Source: Parashewanella sp049608225
Lineage (GTDB): Bacteria; Pseudomonadota; Gammaproteobacteria; Enterobacterales; Shewanellaceae
DNA length: 64,000 nucleotides
Direction of reading: 5' to 3'
NCBI GenBank assembly: GCA_049608225.1
Contig: JBMYXI010000002.1
Location: forward strand, 52,917-116,916
Numbering within the stretch: the stretch's first letter is position 1; each line of letters starts with the position of its first letter. Made by a program: the position numbers and the translations under genes. A model generated the notes under the pieces. That model did no database searches and had not been told where the DNA came from. It saw nothing but the letters and a program-made list of their open reading frames with translations. Below, one piece after another: positions 45,679 through 54,900 of the stretch.

Positions 45679-46404
45679 TCAACCCAATGGCTCATTCCAA
45701 TATCTTTTTACCGTTCTTTCTGATATTCCCAATTTCTCAGCAACTACTTTTTGAGTAACTCCACTAGATTTGTATTCAAGTATCAACCTGTGTCTTTCAG
45801 TCTTCTTGATTCTATAGGAGTTACTTTTTGTATTTCTAACGACTCTTGCAGATACATAGCCAGAAGCTTTCCTAATCTGAGTTAATAGCCCTGTTAACGT
45901 TACACTAGGATTAATCACAAGCTTATTTTTTACTACAGAATCAAGCTCGGAAATGTCTCGCACTTCCCTTAGCAAACGCACACCTTTAATATTTTGATAC
46001 TGTATTAATTTATCTAAACATTGTTCATTATTCTTTAAAACTAAACTTAAGATATCCTTGGGTGTTTTTTCTGGTTTCTTGGCTATCAAATTAGTAGCTT
46101 GCAGCATAATCTTTTTTGTCTGAGTGCTATGTGCATTAATTCTTTCTACAGGCTCTTTAGACTGTGAGTTCTTTAAAGCTTGCTTTTTAGCTAGCATCAA
46201 ATACTTTGAGAATTCACTTTGAACCCCTGCTATATCTCCTCTTAAAGCAAGCTCAGTAATGTCTAGACTTCCACTTGATTCACTATCCACTTCACCTGAT
46301 GAATAAACATCATCAAAAGGTTCACCAATTGAGTCGACTTCCTCATTAGTTAATACCCAGCTAGGAACACCACTTTCAGTAACTGTTAAATTCTCCTCAA
46401 CCAT
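45679..46404 (-). CDS. Island protein with C-terminal helix-turn-helix
   Basis: 241 residues from ATG 46404 (GGAGGTG six bases upstream). The C-terminal ~40 residues are a homeodomain-like HTH: RHRLILEYKSSGVTQKVVAE then KLGISERTVKRYWNE. The N-terminal 50 residues are acidic and the middle is Lys/Leu-rich helix. No recognised family for the rest. It is the only island gene besides int near a junction, and stands behind a cluster of GAC/GTC inverted repeats. It is a candidate island regulator or excisionase-like factor; function is inferred. Confidence 0.7.
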   Translation of the reverse strand: MVEENLTVTESGVPSWVLTNEEVDSIGEPFDDVYSSGEVDSESSGSLDITELALRGDIAGVQSEFSKYLMLAKKQALKNSQSKEPVERINAHSTQTKKIMLQATNLIAKKPEKTPKDILSLVLKNNEQCLDKLIQYQNIKGVRLLREVRDISELDSVVKNKLVINPSVTLTGLLTQIRKASGYVSARVVRNTKSNSYRIKKTERHRLILEYKSSGVTQKVVAEKLGISERTVKRYWNEPLG

Positions 46405-46458
46405 TCTATTCACCTCCATTATTTTAGTTTTCGTGATTTATCTCCCACCTCCAACAAT

Positions 46459-46534
46459 GAGACTGTTTCATTTGTCTCCATCAGGTGACAAAATTGCACA
46501 GTTCTCCATATATAGGGACTTTTCAGAATGTCCC
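46459..46534 (-). promoter_or_regulatory. Array of GRGAC-N10-GTCYC palindromes upstream of the HTH gene
   Basis: GAGAC-N10-GTCTC (46459-46478) and GGGAC-N10-GTCCC (46515-46534) have the same spacing and similar interiors (TGTTTCATTT; TTTTCAGAAT). A third inverted pair, TTTGTC-N10-GACAAA (46471-46492), overlaps the first. They lie 55-130 bases upstream of the HTH gene start, where operators would be. RNA hairpins are the alternative reading. Confidence 0.5.
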
Positions 46535-46611
46535 CTTTACAGTTTTTTTCAGGTTTTCTTTAGTACCTTTCTACCCTCCTTTTTAAAATCAACAAATAAC
46601 AACAACCTAAA

Positions 46612-46640
46612 ATAAAAAACCCGCTAAAAATGCGGGCTTC
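46612..46640 (-). terminator. Rho-independent terminator in the island
   Basis: Minus strand GCCCGC, loop, GCGGG and TTTTTT. It is the second of two hairpins separating the toxin operon from the HTH gene. Confidence 0.75.
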
Positions 46641-46776
46641 AGAGACTTTATAGAGTTTAAAAACAACACTAAATAGTACGGTTTTACTTCAGTTAACTAC
46701 TGGAATCACTCTAATTTATGGTGATTATTCTATTATCAACTTTTCATTTACTCTAAAATTCTCTTGAAATTTGGAT

Positions 46777-46829
46777 ACAAAAAAACCTCTTGTCCTATAG
46801 CCAAATAAATCAGCGGACGAAGAGGTTGT
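46777..46829 (-). terminator. Terminator of the HigB/HigA-ImmA/Beta operon
   Basis: AACCTCTTCGTCC (minus strand) pairs with GGACAAGAGGTT with one bulged base, followed by TTTTTTTG. It lies about 160 bases after the Beta gene stop. The bases between 46830 and 46989 hold nothing I recognise. Confidence 0.75.
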
Positions 46830-46989
46830 TTCATCATTAACGTTTACTACCTCATGTGGAGGACTTTTAATGAGAATGCTATACAGCCTATAGAGCTAAA
46901 AACCTAAAGTCAATTATTTTATTTTTCGTGAATAGTTTTTTGCTTGTTATCGATAAGTTTAAGGCATCGTTTCAAACGCCTTTAACTCA

Positions 46990-48120
46990 TTAAACCGCCA
47001 ATCTTGCACGCTGATGTGCTAACCCCCTTTCAAACTCAAGAACTTCTTGCATTACAAATGTTGCGTGATGGTTTGTATCTATCGATACCCATTGAGTTGT
47101 ACTTCCTTTTATATCCTCGTTAGCACATCGAGCAATCATATTATCCCCCCAGCTAAAACTCACCCCCAGATAATATGGTGATGCAATCAACTTCTTACAC
47201 AAGCCATACATTTGAGCCCCTTTTTCCCCTTGTTGGCGAGAATACCCCCTAACCACGAAGTATTTACCCAAAATGGTGTATCTAATTTTTCCATTAGCAT
47301 CTGGAGCTATAATTTCATCACCTACTTGCGGACTAGAAATTCCATAATCACCAAAAACAATATTTTCTTGCGGATGAAAGCTCTTTAAAGTCTGCCAAGC
47401 AGCCATTTCTTTTCTAACAACCAACCCTTCAGAGTTTGTTTCTGGTACCATTCCATTGATATCAGGAGAAATAGAACAGCCAGCAATTGAAATAAATCCA
47501 AAGCCATAAGGACTCAAAAGCTCTATTGATTCTTTAGCTTTTTCCTCTATATCTATGATTGACATTCTTGTGACGTCAGCAAAATCTAGAATCACAGAGC
47601 AACTCGAAACATCCAAATCTAGATAAGAAATCATTTCATCAAGCATATCAATAAATGGCCCAACCTCTACCATGTCATCAAAAGCATACGATTCAAGTCT
47701 AATGCAGAATTTTTCATATCTTTGAGAGAGTGACCGTAATACCAGTGAATATTCCTTATCCTCCCATCTGTCATAGCCAACAACAGGAATAACCTCGCAG
47801 CCATAATTGGAAAGTTGACTAGAATAGAAGCCAAGAATATGCTCTCCGTTCTCTATTGTCGAACTAGGAGACCACTTAGATATATCTAGCATGACAGAAG
47901 CACCGTTCATTACACTAGCTACATTTGAAGCATTATTTCTTACAAACAGTTCAGTAGGATTCGAAACACTTGAGTACAACTTACCTTGTAACATCTTATT
48001 TGTTAACTTGGGCAACTCAAATAGAGGCAGCATTCCCCTTGTCACTGAAGAACTTAAATTACTTAAAGCGTCAAACTCTCCTTTTTTCGCTTTCAGAACA
48101 GGTACGTATTTTGGGGTCAT
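46990..48120 (-). CDS. Beta-family protein (PF14350 type)
   Basis: 376 residues from ATG 48120, with GAGG six bases upstream; the TTG at 48138 is weaker. The start YVPVLKAKKGEFDALSNLS followed by MLPLFELPK is typical of the Beta protein family (named for a phage T4 protein), and the rest (FCIRLESYAF; CSVILDFADVTR; TILGKYFVVRGYSRQQGEKG) fits along its length. It looks like a TIM-barrel-type fold. Biochemical role unknown. It is third in the toxin-antitoxin operon, 11 bases after the HigA-ImmA stop. Confidence 0.82.
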   Translation of the reverse strand: MTPKYVPVLKAKKGEFDALSNLSSSVTRGMLPLFELPKLTNKMLQGKLYSSVSNPTELFVRNNASNVASVMNGASVMLDISKWSPSSTIENGEHILGFYSSQLSNYGCEVIPVVGYDRWEDKEYSLVLRSLSQRYEKFCIRLESYAFDDMVEVGPFIDMLDEMISYLDLDVSSCSVILDFADVTRMSIIDIEEKAKESIELLSPYGFGFISIAGCSISPDINGMVPETNSEGLVVRKEMAAWQTLKSFHPQENIVFGDYGISSPQVGDEIIAPDANGKIRYTILGKYFVVRGYSRQQGEKGAQMYGLCKKLIASPYYLGVSFSWGDNMIARCANEDIKGSTTQWVSIDTNHHATFVMQEVLEFERGLAHQRARLAV

Positions 48121-48131
48121 GCTAACCTCGC

Positions 48132-49361
48132 TTACCAATATTGAGATGGGAAATGTTTTCTAACTTCCCCTTGTCCGATTAAATCGGAGAACTGGTTATA
48201 TCTACCGAGCTCTCTTCTTAATCTTCCGGCTATTATAGATGGATGAATTCTTAACTCTCTTGAAAGCATCTCTATTGAGCTTGCACTAGGACTCAAATAT
48301 GCTTCACTTCTTTTCCATGCTATTCTAGGAATTAAAGTATCTCTAGCTATTCGATTCGCTTCAGCTTCAATCTTATCTTTACTGTCAGACATCAGCTCAA
48401 TATCATCAATAAATGTTTTATCTAAATCTACATGCTTCCATACGTGAACAAGCTCATGGAGCAATGTAAACCAAAAATTATCAAGCCTATCCTGCCGTAG
48501 TGTTAATGCGATAATAGGAGTACCATCATTATCTTTTAGGGCTGCCCCATCTACCGCAGTTCCTCTCAACGCAGGTTCGATAACAACTCTAATCCCATGC
48601 TTTTCAAGAAACTCTACTGCCAATTTTGGGCCGTAATCTGACCAACTCAAATGAGCCACATCTCTAAGGAAATCTTTATTTATAACGCTAGGGTCATACG
48701 GAACCTTGTCACCCGCACCATCTCTAGATTTTTGAATCACCCTCGCAACCCAAGCGAATAATTTATATTTAGACGATGGCGAATACGCATCTCCAGAAAG
48801 TGTTCTTTTAAAAGACGCCGAGGCTGACGTTCCTCCCAACTGCTCAATAAAGCTCTTAACCTGCTCCTCTACTCCATTTTTAATGGTCGAGCCTGCGTTC
48901 TTAATCCAGCCTCTAGAAACCATCTCCTTGATGGGAAACTTTGACCAGTTAACACCCTCTTTAGGTGTACTCGAATATCCAGAGTCATTTTCAAGTCCGA
49001 GCAATATCTGAGGGGCGATACCCAAGCCTACTGATAAAGAGCGAATCATTGGAACTGTTAACGGTCGCTTACCTGATAAAACTTCAGAAACCCTGCTTTT
49101 AGTTCCAAAATACGGTGCTAAATCAATTTGCTTTAATCCCCTTTCAGCCATGCGAAACTTTATCGCATCTATTGGATTTATCGGCTCTATTGAATAGTTC
49201 TCTTTTTCATAACTTTCAATAAGAACTGTCAAAACCTCCAAACGCTTCGACTCTTCTGAGTTGGAATCCAAATCCGCTTCCAGCAGCATTTCAACTTCAG
49301 ATAAATATGCTTGATACTGTTCATCTGTTTTAATTACAGAAACAGGTTGATACTTACTCAT
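48132..49361 (-). CDS. HigA-type antitoxin fused to ImmA/IrrE metallopeptidase
   Basis: 409 residues. The N-terminal ~125 are HigA2-like: IKTDEQYQAYLSEVEMLLEA, then an HTH (KFRMAERGLKQIDLAPYFG, TKSRVSEVLSGKRPLTVPMI) that would bind the operator and neutralise the toxin. After a linker with DNA-damage/HTH-independent helical region, residues ~255-340 hold the zinc peptidase motif FTLLHELVHVWKH (HExxH) and a downstream KIEAEANRIARDTLIP helix with the third ligand region, as in ImmA/IrrE proteins that cleave repressors. Its ATG overlaps the toxin stop by eight bases. Confidence 0.87.
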   Translation of the reverse strand: MSKYQPVSVIKTDEQYQAYLSEVEMLLEADLDSNSEESKRLEVLTVLIESYEKENYSIEPINPIDAIKFRMAERGLKQIDLAPYFGTKSRVSEVLSGKRPLTVPMIRSLSVGLGIAPQILLGLENDSGYSSTPKEGVNWSKFPIKEMVSRGWIKNAGSTIKNGVEEQVKSFIEQLGGTSASASFKRTLSGDAYSPSSKYKLFAWVARVIQKSRDGAGDKVPYDPSVINKDFLRDVAHLSWSDYGPKLAVEFLEKHGIRVVIEPALRGTAVDGAALKDNDGTPIIALTLRQDRLDNFWFTLLHELVHVWKHVDLDKTFIDDIELMSDSKDKIEAEANRIARDTLIPRIAWKRSEAYLSPSASSIEMLSRELRIHPSIIAGRLRRELGRYNQFSDLIGQGEVRKHFPSQYW

Positions 49362-49617
49362 CTCTAATTACTTCTTTAATCAACGCAATCCCCTTATTGA
49401 AAAACAACTTCAACCTTATCCGATGTTTTGTTGTACCAACTGAAAAAATAAACTCATTCTTACCTTCAGAGGTGCACCGAGGATACAAATTTTTTAAATC
49501 TTCAGCCTCTTTCCAGTTACAAGACTGTATATCTGTTGACCAAACAGCTATCCATATGTCGATATTCCTTTCGATATCAGAGAGAGCTTGAAGCTGTTTC
49601 ATACCAATCAAACGCAT
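49354..49617 (-). CDS. HigB-family mRNA interferase toxin
   Basis: 87 residues from ATG 49617 (GGAGAA six bases upstream; the upstream ATG at 49656 lies inside the promoter region). The sequence matches HigB (PF09907): MRLIGMKQLQALSDIERNID, NWKEAEDLKNLYPRC, NEFIFSVGTTKHRIRLKLFF and NKGIALIKEV. HigB cleaves mRNA on the ribosome. Unlike most members it stops at IKEVIRDE and lacks the usual GTHxEYDxI tail. It is first in the operon, toxin before antitoxin, as in higBA. Confidence 0.85.
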   Translation of the reverse strand: MRLIGMKQLQALSDIERNIDIWIAVWSTDIQSCNWKEAEDLKNLYPRCTSEGKNEFIFSVGTTKHRIRLKLFFNKGIALIKEVIRDE

Positions 49618-49621
49618 TAAA

Positions 49622-49688
49622 GTTCTCCATTTGGGAACAATATATATCAAAACCATAAAAATGGCAACAAAGTTCCATATAATGGAAC
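49622..49688 (-). promoter_or_regulatory. Promoter and two 17-bp operators of the higBA-like operon
   Basis: GTTCCATATAATGGAAC (49672-49688) is a perfect palindrome and GTTCTCCATTTGGGAAC (49622-49638) is a degenerate copy. Between them on the minus strand is a promoter: TTGCCA (49662-49667), 17-base spacer, TATATT (49639-49644). One operator lies just above the -35, the other over the start and ribosome binding site. This fits HigA-type autoregulation, which is inferred. Confidence 0.7.
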
Positions 49689-49885
49689 AAGAATATTCAC
49701 TTACTTCTTATATGGTTTATGAGGATTAAAAATACAATTTCAAGTCAATTAACTGTATTTCTAAGAAAAAATAACGCTTGTTATGTGTATTAGCTTAAAT
49801 TGAAAAAACAGTATTACGGATTTCAAAATTTCTAGCGGTATAGCAAACACCTTAGCTCAATGACTTAAGGCCTAGACACCTACAA

Positions 49886-51394
49886 TCACCAATCATCAAT
49901 TGCATCAACTACTACAAACAAATCCTTAACTGCAAAATCATGTGTATAGCGTTTAGAGATACCTAAGCCAGTCTTTTCATGCCCTACAACTGATTGAAAT
50001 AGCGCAGTACGAACCCCCTTAGATTGAACCTTAGTAATGAATGTATGCCTAAAGCTATGGAGTGAATACCTTTGCCCTTTTATGTCGCATTCTGGAATCT
50101 CTAACTCTTCTTTAAAGTGATGTATTAAGTCAGTAAAGCGATTAGGTTTATGAGCATATTCACCGAATAAGTACCCTTGCTGTGATTGAGCAAACTTGAT
50201 AAAGCCAAACTCCACCAGCTTATTGTGAATAGGGATAGCTCTAGTAGCTGCGTCAGTCTTACCTTTAGATATCCAGATGTAATATCGGTCAGTATCTTCA
50301 TCACGTTTAATACAGTTATTTGTCAGTCCTAAAATATCCCCTCTTCTCGCTCCTGTATAGATTGCCAACAACACAGCCCATTTACGCCAATCATAGTAAG
50401 TTAAGGCTTTCTCCTTAATCCGTTTTATCTGGCTATCATTGAAGCAGGCGTAGCTGGTGGATTTAGCACCATACTTAATACCTTTGGTTGGTGCGTATTC
50501 AAATAGCTCTTTCTTTTCAGTCAAAAATACACTGAAAAAGCTTTGGCATAGCTTAAGAAGGTCTTTAACAAGCTTTGGTCTAATTTTATCTTCAGGTGCA
50601 ATTTCACTTTCATCTAGAGCCATAATTTCTGATATTGTCATCTTGTGATACGGCTTAATATTCCCCTTTGGAAAATCTTGATAACGGCTGAGTAAGCTTT
50701 TTATTTTTGGCTTGGTAATACTGGTTACTTCAATATCTCCAAAATATTCAACCATGATATTAAAGTAGCGAATATTTTGAGTCTTTTGCTTGTGACTCCA
50801 ACTCTCTTTATATTGAAGAAAATCAGCCCATGCTTGAGATAACAGGTAACTAGGTTGCTTTTCCTTATGAGTAGTATCAGAAAGCTTTTTGGCCTTATTG
50901 TAAAGCCCCTCAAATCGCTCTGAAACACCGTTCAGCGCTCTTTCTGACTGAGCTTGCATCATTAGCTTAAAGAGCCGTTCAAAGTCTCTCAGAGCGTTTA
51001 AATCAGTTGGTAAAGTTGTATCAATAGACCAATCATTTGATAAGTCAATATGACCTCCACCATCTTGTAAACTATGTCTAGCTTCAGATTCAGCCTCTAT
51101 AAATCCTTTTACAATTTCATTGTCTTCATTACGTTGATGCGACTTCAAACTGTCTGCTTCACTAAAGTCTGATAATTCTTCAAATAAGGCTTTCAACTGG
51201 TTTGAATCTGAATCTTGCATTAATGCTAATTTCTCGATGATAGGTAACTTTGCACCAACTCTAACAGCGGCTATATGATACGAGCTAGTATTCAGTGAGC
51301 TTTTAATTTCAGCTTTTGGGTATACGTCACGAAAACGATAAGGAACTTTATAACGGAAGTAATAGGTGTGATTTCTTAACTGTAGATATCTCAT
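49886..51394 (-). CDS. Tyrosine site-specific integrase
   Basis: 502 residues. The N-terminal domain (MRYLQLRNHTYYFRYKVPYRF) is of the DUF6538 type found in island integrases. The catalytic residues are recognisable: Arg in YTGARRGDILGL, HxxR in SLHSFRHTFIT, His in VVGHEKTG, and the nucleophile in RYTHDF near the C-terminus. It points to the rnpB junction 84 bases away and its ribosome binding region overlaps the 12-bp arm sites, so it probably recombines the rnpB att sites and limits its own expression. Confidence 0.93.
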   Translation of the reverse strand: MRYLQLRNHTYYFRYKVPYRFRDVYPKAEIKSSLNTSSYHIAAVRVGAKLPIIEKLALMQDSDSNQLKALFEELSDFSEADSLKSHQRNEDNEIVKGFIEAESEARHSLQDGGGHIDLSNDWSIDTTLPTDLNALRDFERLFKLMMQAQSERALNGVSERFEGLYNKAKKLSDTTHKEKQPSYLLSQAWADFLQYKESWSHKQKTQNIRYFNIMVEYFGDIEVTSITKPKIKSLLSRYQDFPKGNIKPYHKMTISEIMALDESEIAPEDKIRPKLVKDLLKLCQSFFSVFLTEKKELFEYAPTKGIKYGAKSTSYACFNDSQIKRIKEKALTYYDWRKWAVLLAIYTGARRGDILGLTNNCIKRDEDTDRYYIWISKGKTDAATRAIPIHNKLVEFGFIKFAQSQQGYLFGEYAHKPNRFTDLIHHFKEELEIPECDIKGQRYSLHSFRHTFITKVQSKGVRTALFQSVVGHEKTGLGISKRYTHDFAVKDLFVVVDAIDDW

Positions 51395-51397
51395 TGG

Positions 51398-51429
51398 TGT
51401 ACCAAGCTGTGTACCACTTGATGTACCAA
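51398..51429 (+). promoter_or_regulatory. Right-end integrase arm-type sites
   Basis: TGTACCAA, TGTACCAC and TGTACCAA start at 51398, 51410 and 51422, exactly 12 bases apart and just upstream of the int start codon. They match the left-end set at 45620-45651. Confidence 0.7.
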
Positions 51430-51477
51430 ACTGAAGAGTAATCCCTCCAAAGCCCCTATTACAGGGCTATAGAGAAA

Positions 51478-51874
<397 letters not shown>

Positions 51875-51935
51875 GGCGAAAGTATACTGAATTCCTCCAT
51901 GATATACCATGCTTCATTTACCCTAAGTGATACCA

Positions 51936-54900
51936 TCAAGCTAAACGGCGATTCTTCCACCAACTCGACACGTTATTTCCTAACACCAACAAACACGGGG
52001 TTAAGAATAAGGTCAACACAGTTGCGAACGCTAAACCACCCGCAATGGCACTTGCTAATTGTGTCCACCACATTGTTGATGGTGCACCAAAGGCAGCTTC
52101 GCGGTTAATAAAATCTAGGTTCATCGACAATACCATTGGGATCAAACCCAGCACGGTTGTTCCTGCTGTCAGTAGTACTGGACGTAAACGTAGCTCTCCC
52201 GTGATCAACGCCGCTTGATAGGCTGAATGGCCTTCTTTACGCATTACATTGTAGGTATCAATCAATACAATATTGTTGTTCACCACAATGCCCGCCAACG
52301 CAATGATACCTAAGCCAACCATTACCACACCAAAGGCCTGTTGTGCGACAAGTAAACCAAGCAACACACCTGCGGTTGAGAAAATAATCGCACTGAGCAC
52401 CAATAAGCTTTGGTAAAAACTATTAAATTGCATTAATAGGATCATCAACATGGCAAACACTGAGATAAAGAAGGCTTGAGATAAAAATACCCCTGTCTCT
52501 TTTTGATCTTCCGAGTCGCCTTTTTCGGTAATACGAATATCGGCTGGGAAGGTCTCGTTTTTCAGCTTTGACTGTAAGGCTTGTAAGCGTTCACTGGCTA
52601 AGAAGCCTTCTTCAATATCCGCTTGAATGGTGATGACTCGCTTGGCATCGACACGCTTAATGGTCCCCGTTTTAGCAACAGGTTTAAGTTCCACGAAGTT
52701 AGATAACGGAACAGAGCCAGACTGAGTTTGGATACTGAAATTCGACAGCTGATCCAAATTGCGCTCGTTTTGCGGAAAGCGGATCATAATATCCACTTCT
52801 TCTTCAGCATCATCGGGTCTAAAATCTGTCACTTTATAACCACGAGTCATCATTTGAATGGCACTACCAATCAGATTGATATCTGCACCATAACGCGCCG
52901 CTGCATGGCGATCAACCGTCACCTGCCAATCGATCCCTGGGAGGGGTCGGTTATCTTCAATGTCGATAAGCCCTTTGGTTTTCTCCATTTCAGCGCGGAT
53001 CATATCGACCGAGTGGTAAATATTTTCTTGGCTAATGCCGCTGACTTGAAGCTGGATCGGTTTACCCGCACTTGGGCCGTCTTCTTGCTTACGAAATTCC
53101 AATTTAACGCCCGCAATATCGGCTGTTTTTTGGCGCATTTCTTCAAGGATTTTCGAGGCTGGACGACGCCATTTCCAATCAATAAATTGGAACTGAACCG
53201 TACCCACCACATCTTCAGCCAGCTCGTTCGGTGCTTGGTTATAAGATTGTGCTGAAACTGACTTAAGCTCAGGCATACCAATCAAACGTTCTTCAACTTG
53301 GCGAAGCAGCTTGTCCTTTTCGTATACAGATAAATCACCACGAGCATGAACCAGCACTTTGGCACTATCAGGCTCCGTATCAGGGAAGAATTCAGTGCCT
53401 AACCCGAAGGTGAAATAGCTCATGTAGCTGATAATGATCGCCATAATGGTCAAACCAAACACTTTAGTTGGATGGCGTAAACCTAGGGCTAAGGTTTTAG
53501 AGTACCAACCTTTGCCGTGCGCTTCAGCCTGCTCGGTATCATCAACCACAGATACTGAATCACTTTGAACGCTATTTTGGATACTACTCGCAGGCTTTCT
53601 GCTGATTGCAGCACCCAACACAGGTAAGAAAATCAATGCTACGAACAGGGAAGCAATCAAACAGATCATCACAGTGATCGGTAAGAACTTCATGAACTCA
53701 CCCACCATCCCCGGCCAGCCAACCAAGGGGACAAATACCGCTAATGTTGTGGCTGTTGAAGCAATAATCGGCCAGCTCATGCGCTTGGCTGCCATACCAA
53801 AAGCTTGCTTCGGCGTTAAGCCATTATCGGCATAGCGATTGGCTAATTCAGTCACTACAATAGCGCCATCCACCAGCATACCCACCACTAAGATCAAACT
53901 GAATAAGACAACGATATTGAGGGTGTAGCCAATCGTGTAAATAACGAGAATACCCGCTAGGAATGAAGCAGGAATCGCCATCCCCACTAATAAAGACGAA
54001 CGGAAACCCAAGGCACCGATGATGACTATCATCACCATGATCACGGCACTAATAACGTTGTTCTGTAAGTCCCCAATCATGGTATTGATTTGCTCAGATT
54101 GATCTAAGGTGTAATCCAAGTTCAAGGTGCTTGGCCAAAAGGCCTCTTTTTCAGCAACAATTGTTTTCACTTTTGAGATGGTGGCAATGATGTTTTCACC
54201 GACACGTTTTTTCACTTCTAGATTAATCGAGCTTTGTCCATTAACCCGTGCAAACCCTTGTGCATCTTTGTAGGTACGACGAATGGAAGCCACATCACCA
54301 AAGGTTACCACCGTACCATTTACGGTTTTGATTGGCAGCGCCAGCATGTCATCAATACCTTCAACAACCCCTGGTACTTTAACCACTAAGCGACCATCGC
54401 CATTATCAATAGCGCCAGCCGCCACCAATTTGTTGTTATTGGCGATACTGCGGATCACTTGCAGAAAGTCGATGTTATAGGTTTCCAGTACCAGCGGATC
54501 AACAATCACATCCAATACTTCTTCACGATCGCCACCGATATCCACTTCTAGTACTTCGGGCAAGGCTTCAATATCATCTTTTAAATCGCGTGCAAGTCGC
54601 AGCATTTGACGCTCAGGAATCGGACCCGACAAACTCAAAGCTAATACAGGAAACAGCGCCACATTCGTTTCATGAACTTCTGGCTCTTCACCGCCTGATG
54701 GCAATTTAACTTTGGCTAAATCCACCTTTTCACGTACGTCCAATAAGGCTTGATCAGAGTCGAACCCCGCATCAAATTCCAATGAAACTGAAGCATGACC
54801 TTCAGAGGCCACCGATTTCATTTCTTTAACACCTTCAATGCTGCGAAGCTCTTTTTCCATCGGGCGGATTAATAATCGTTCAGCATCCGATGAAGAAATC

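Noticed and set aside
46433..46615. 60-residue plus-strand frame in the island
   Set aside because: Overlaps the palindrome array and terminator region, with no ribosome binding site or family.
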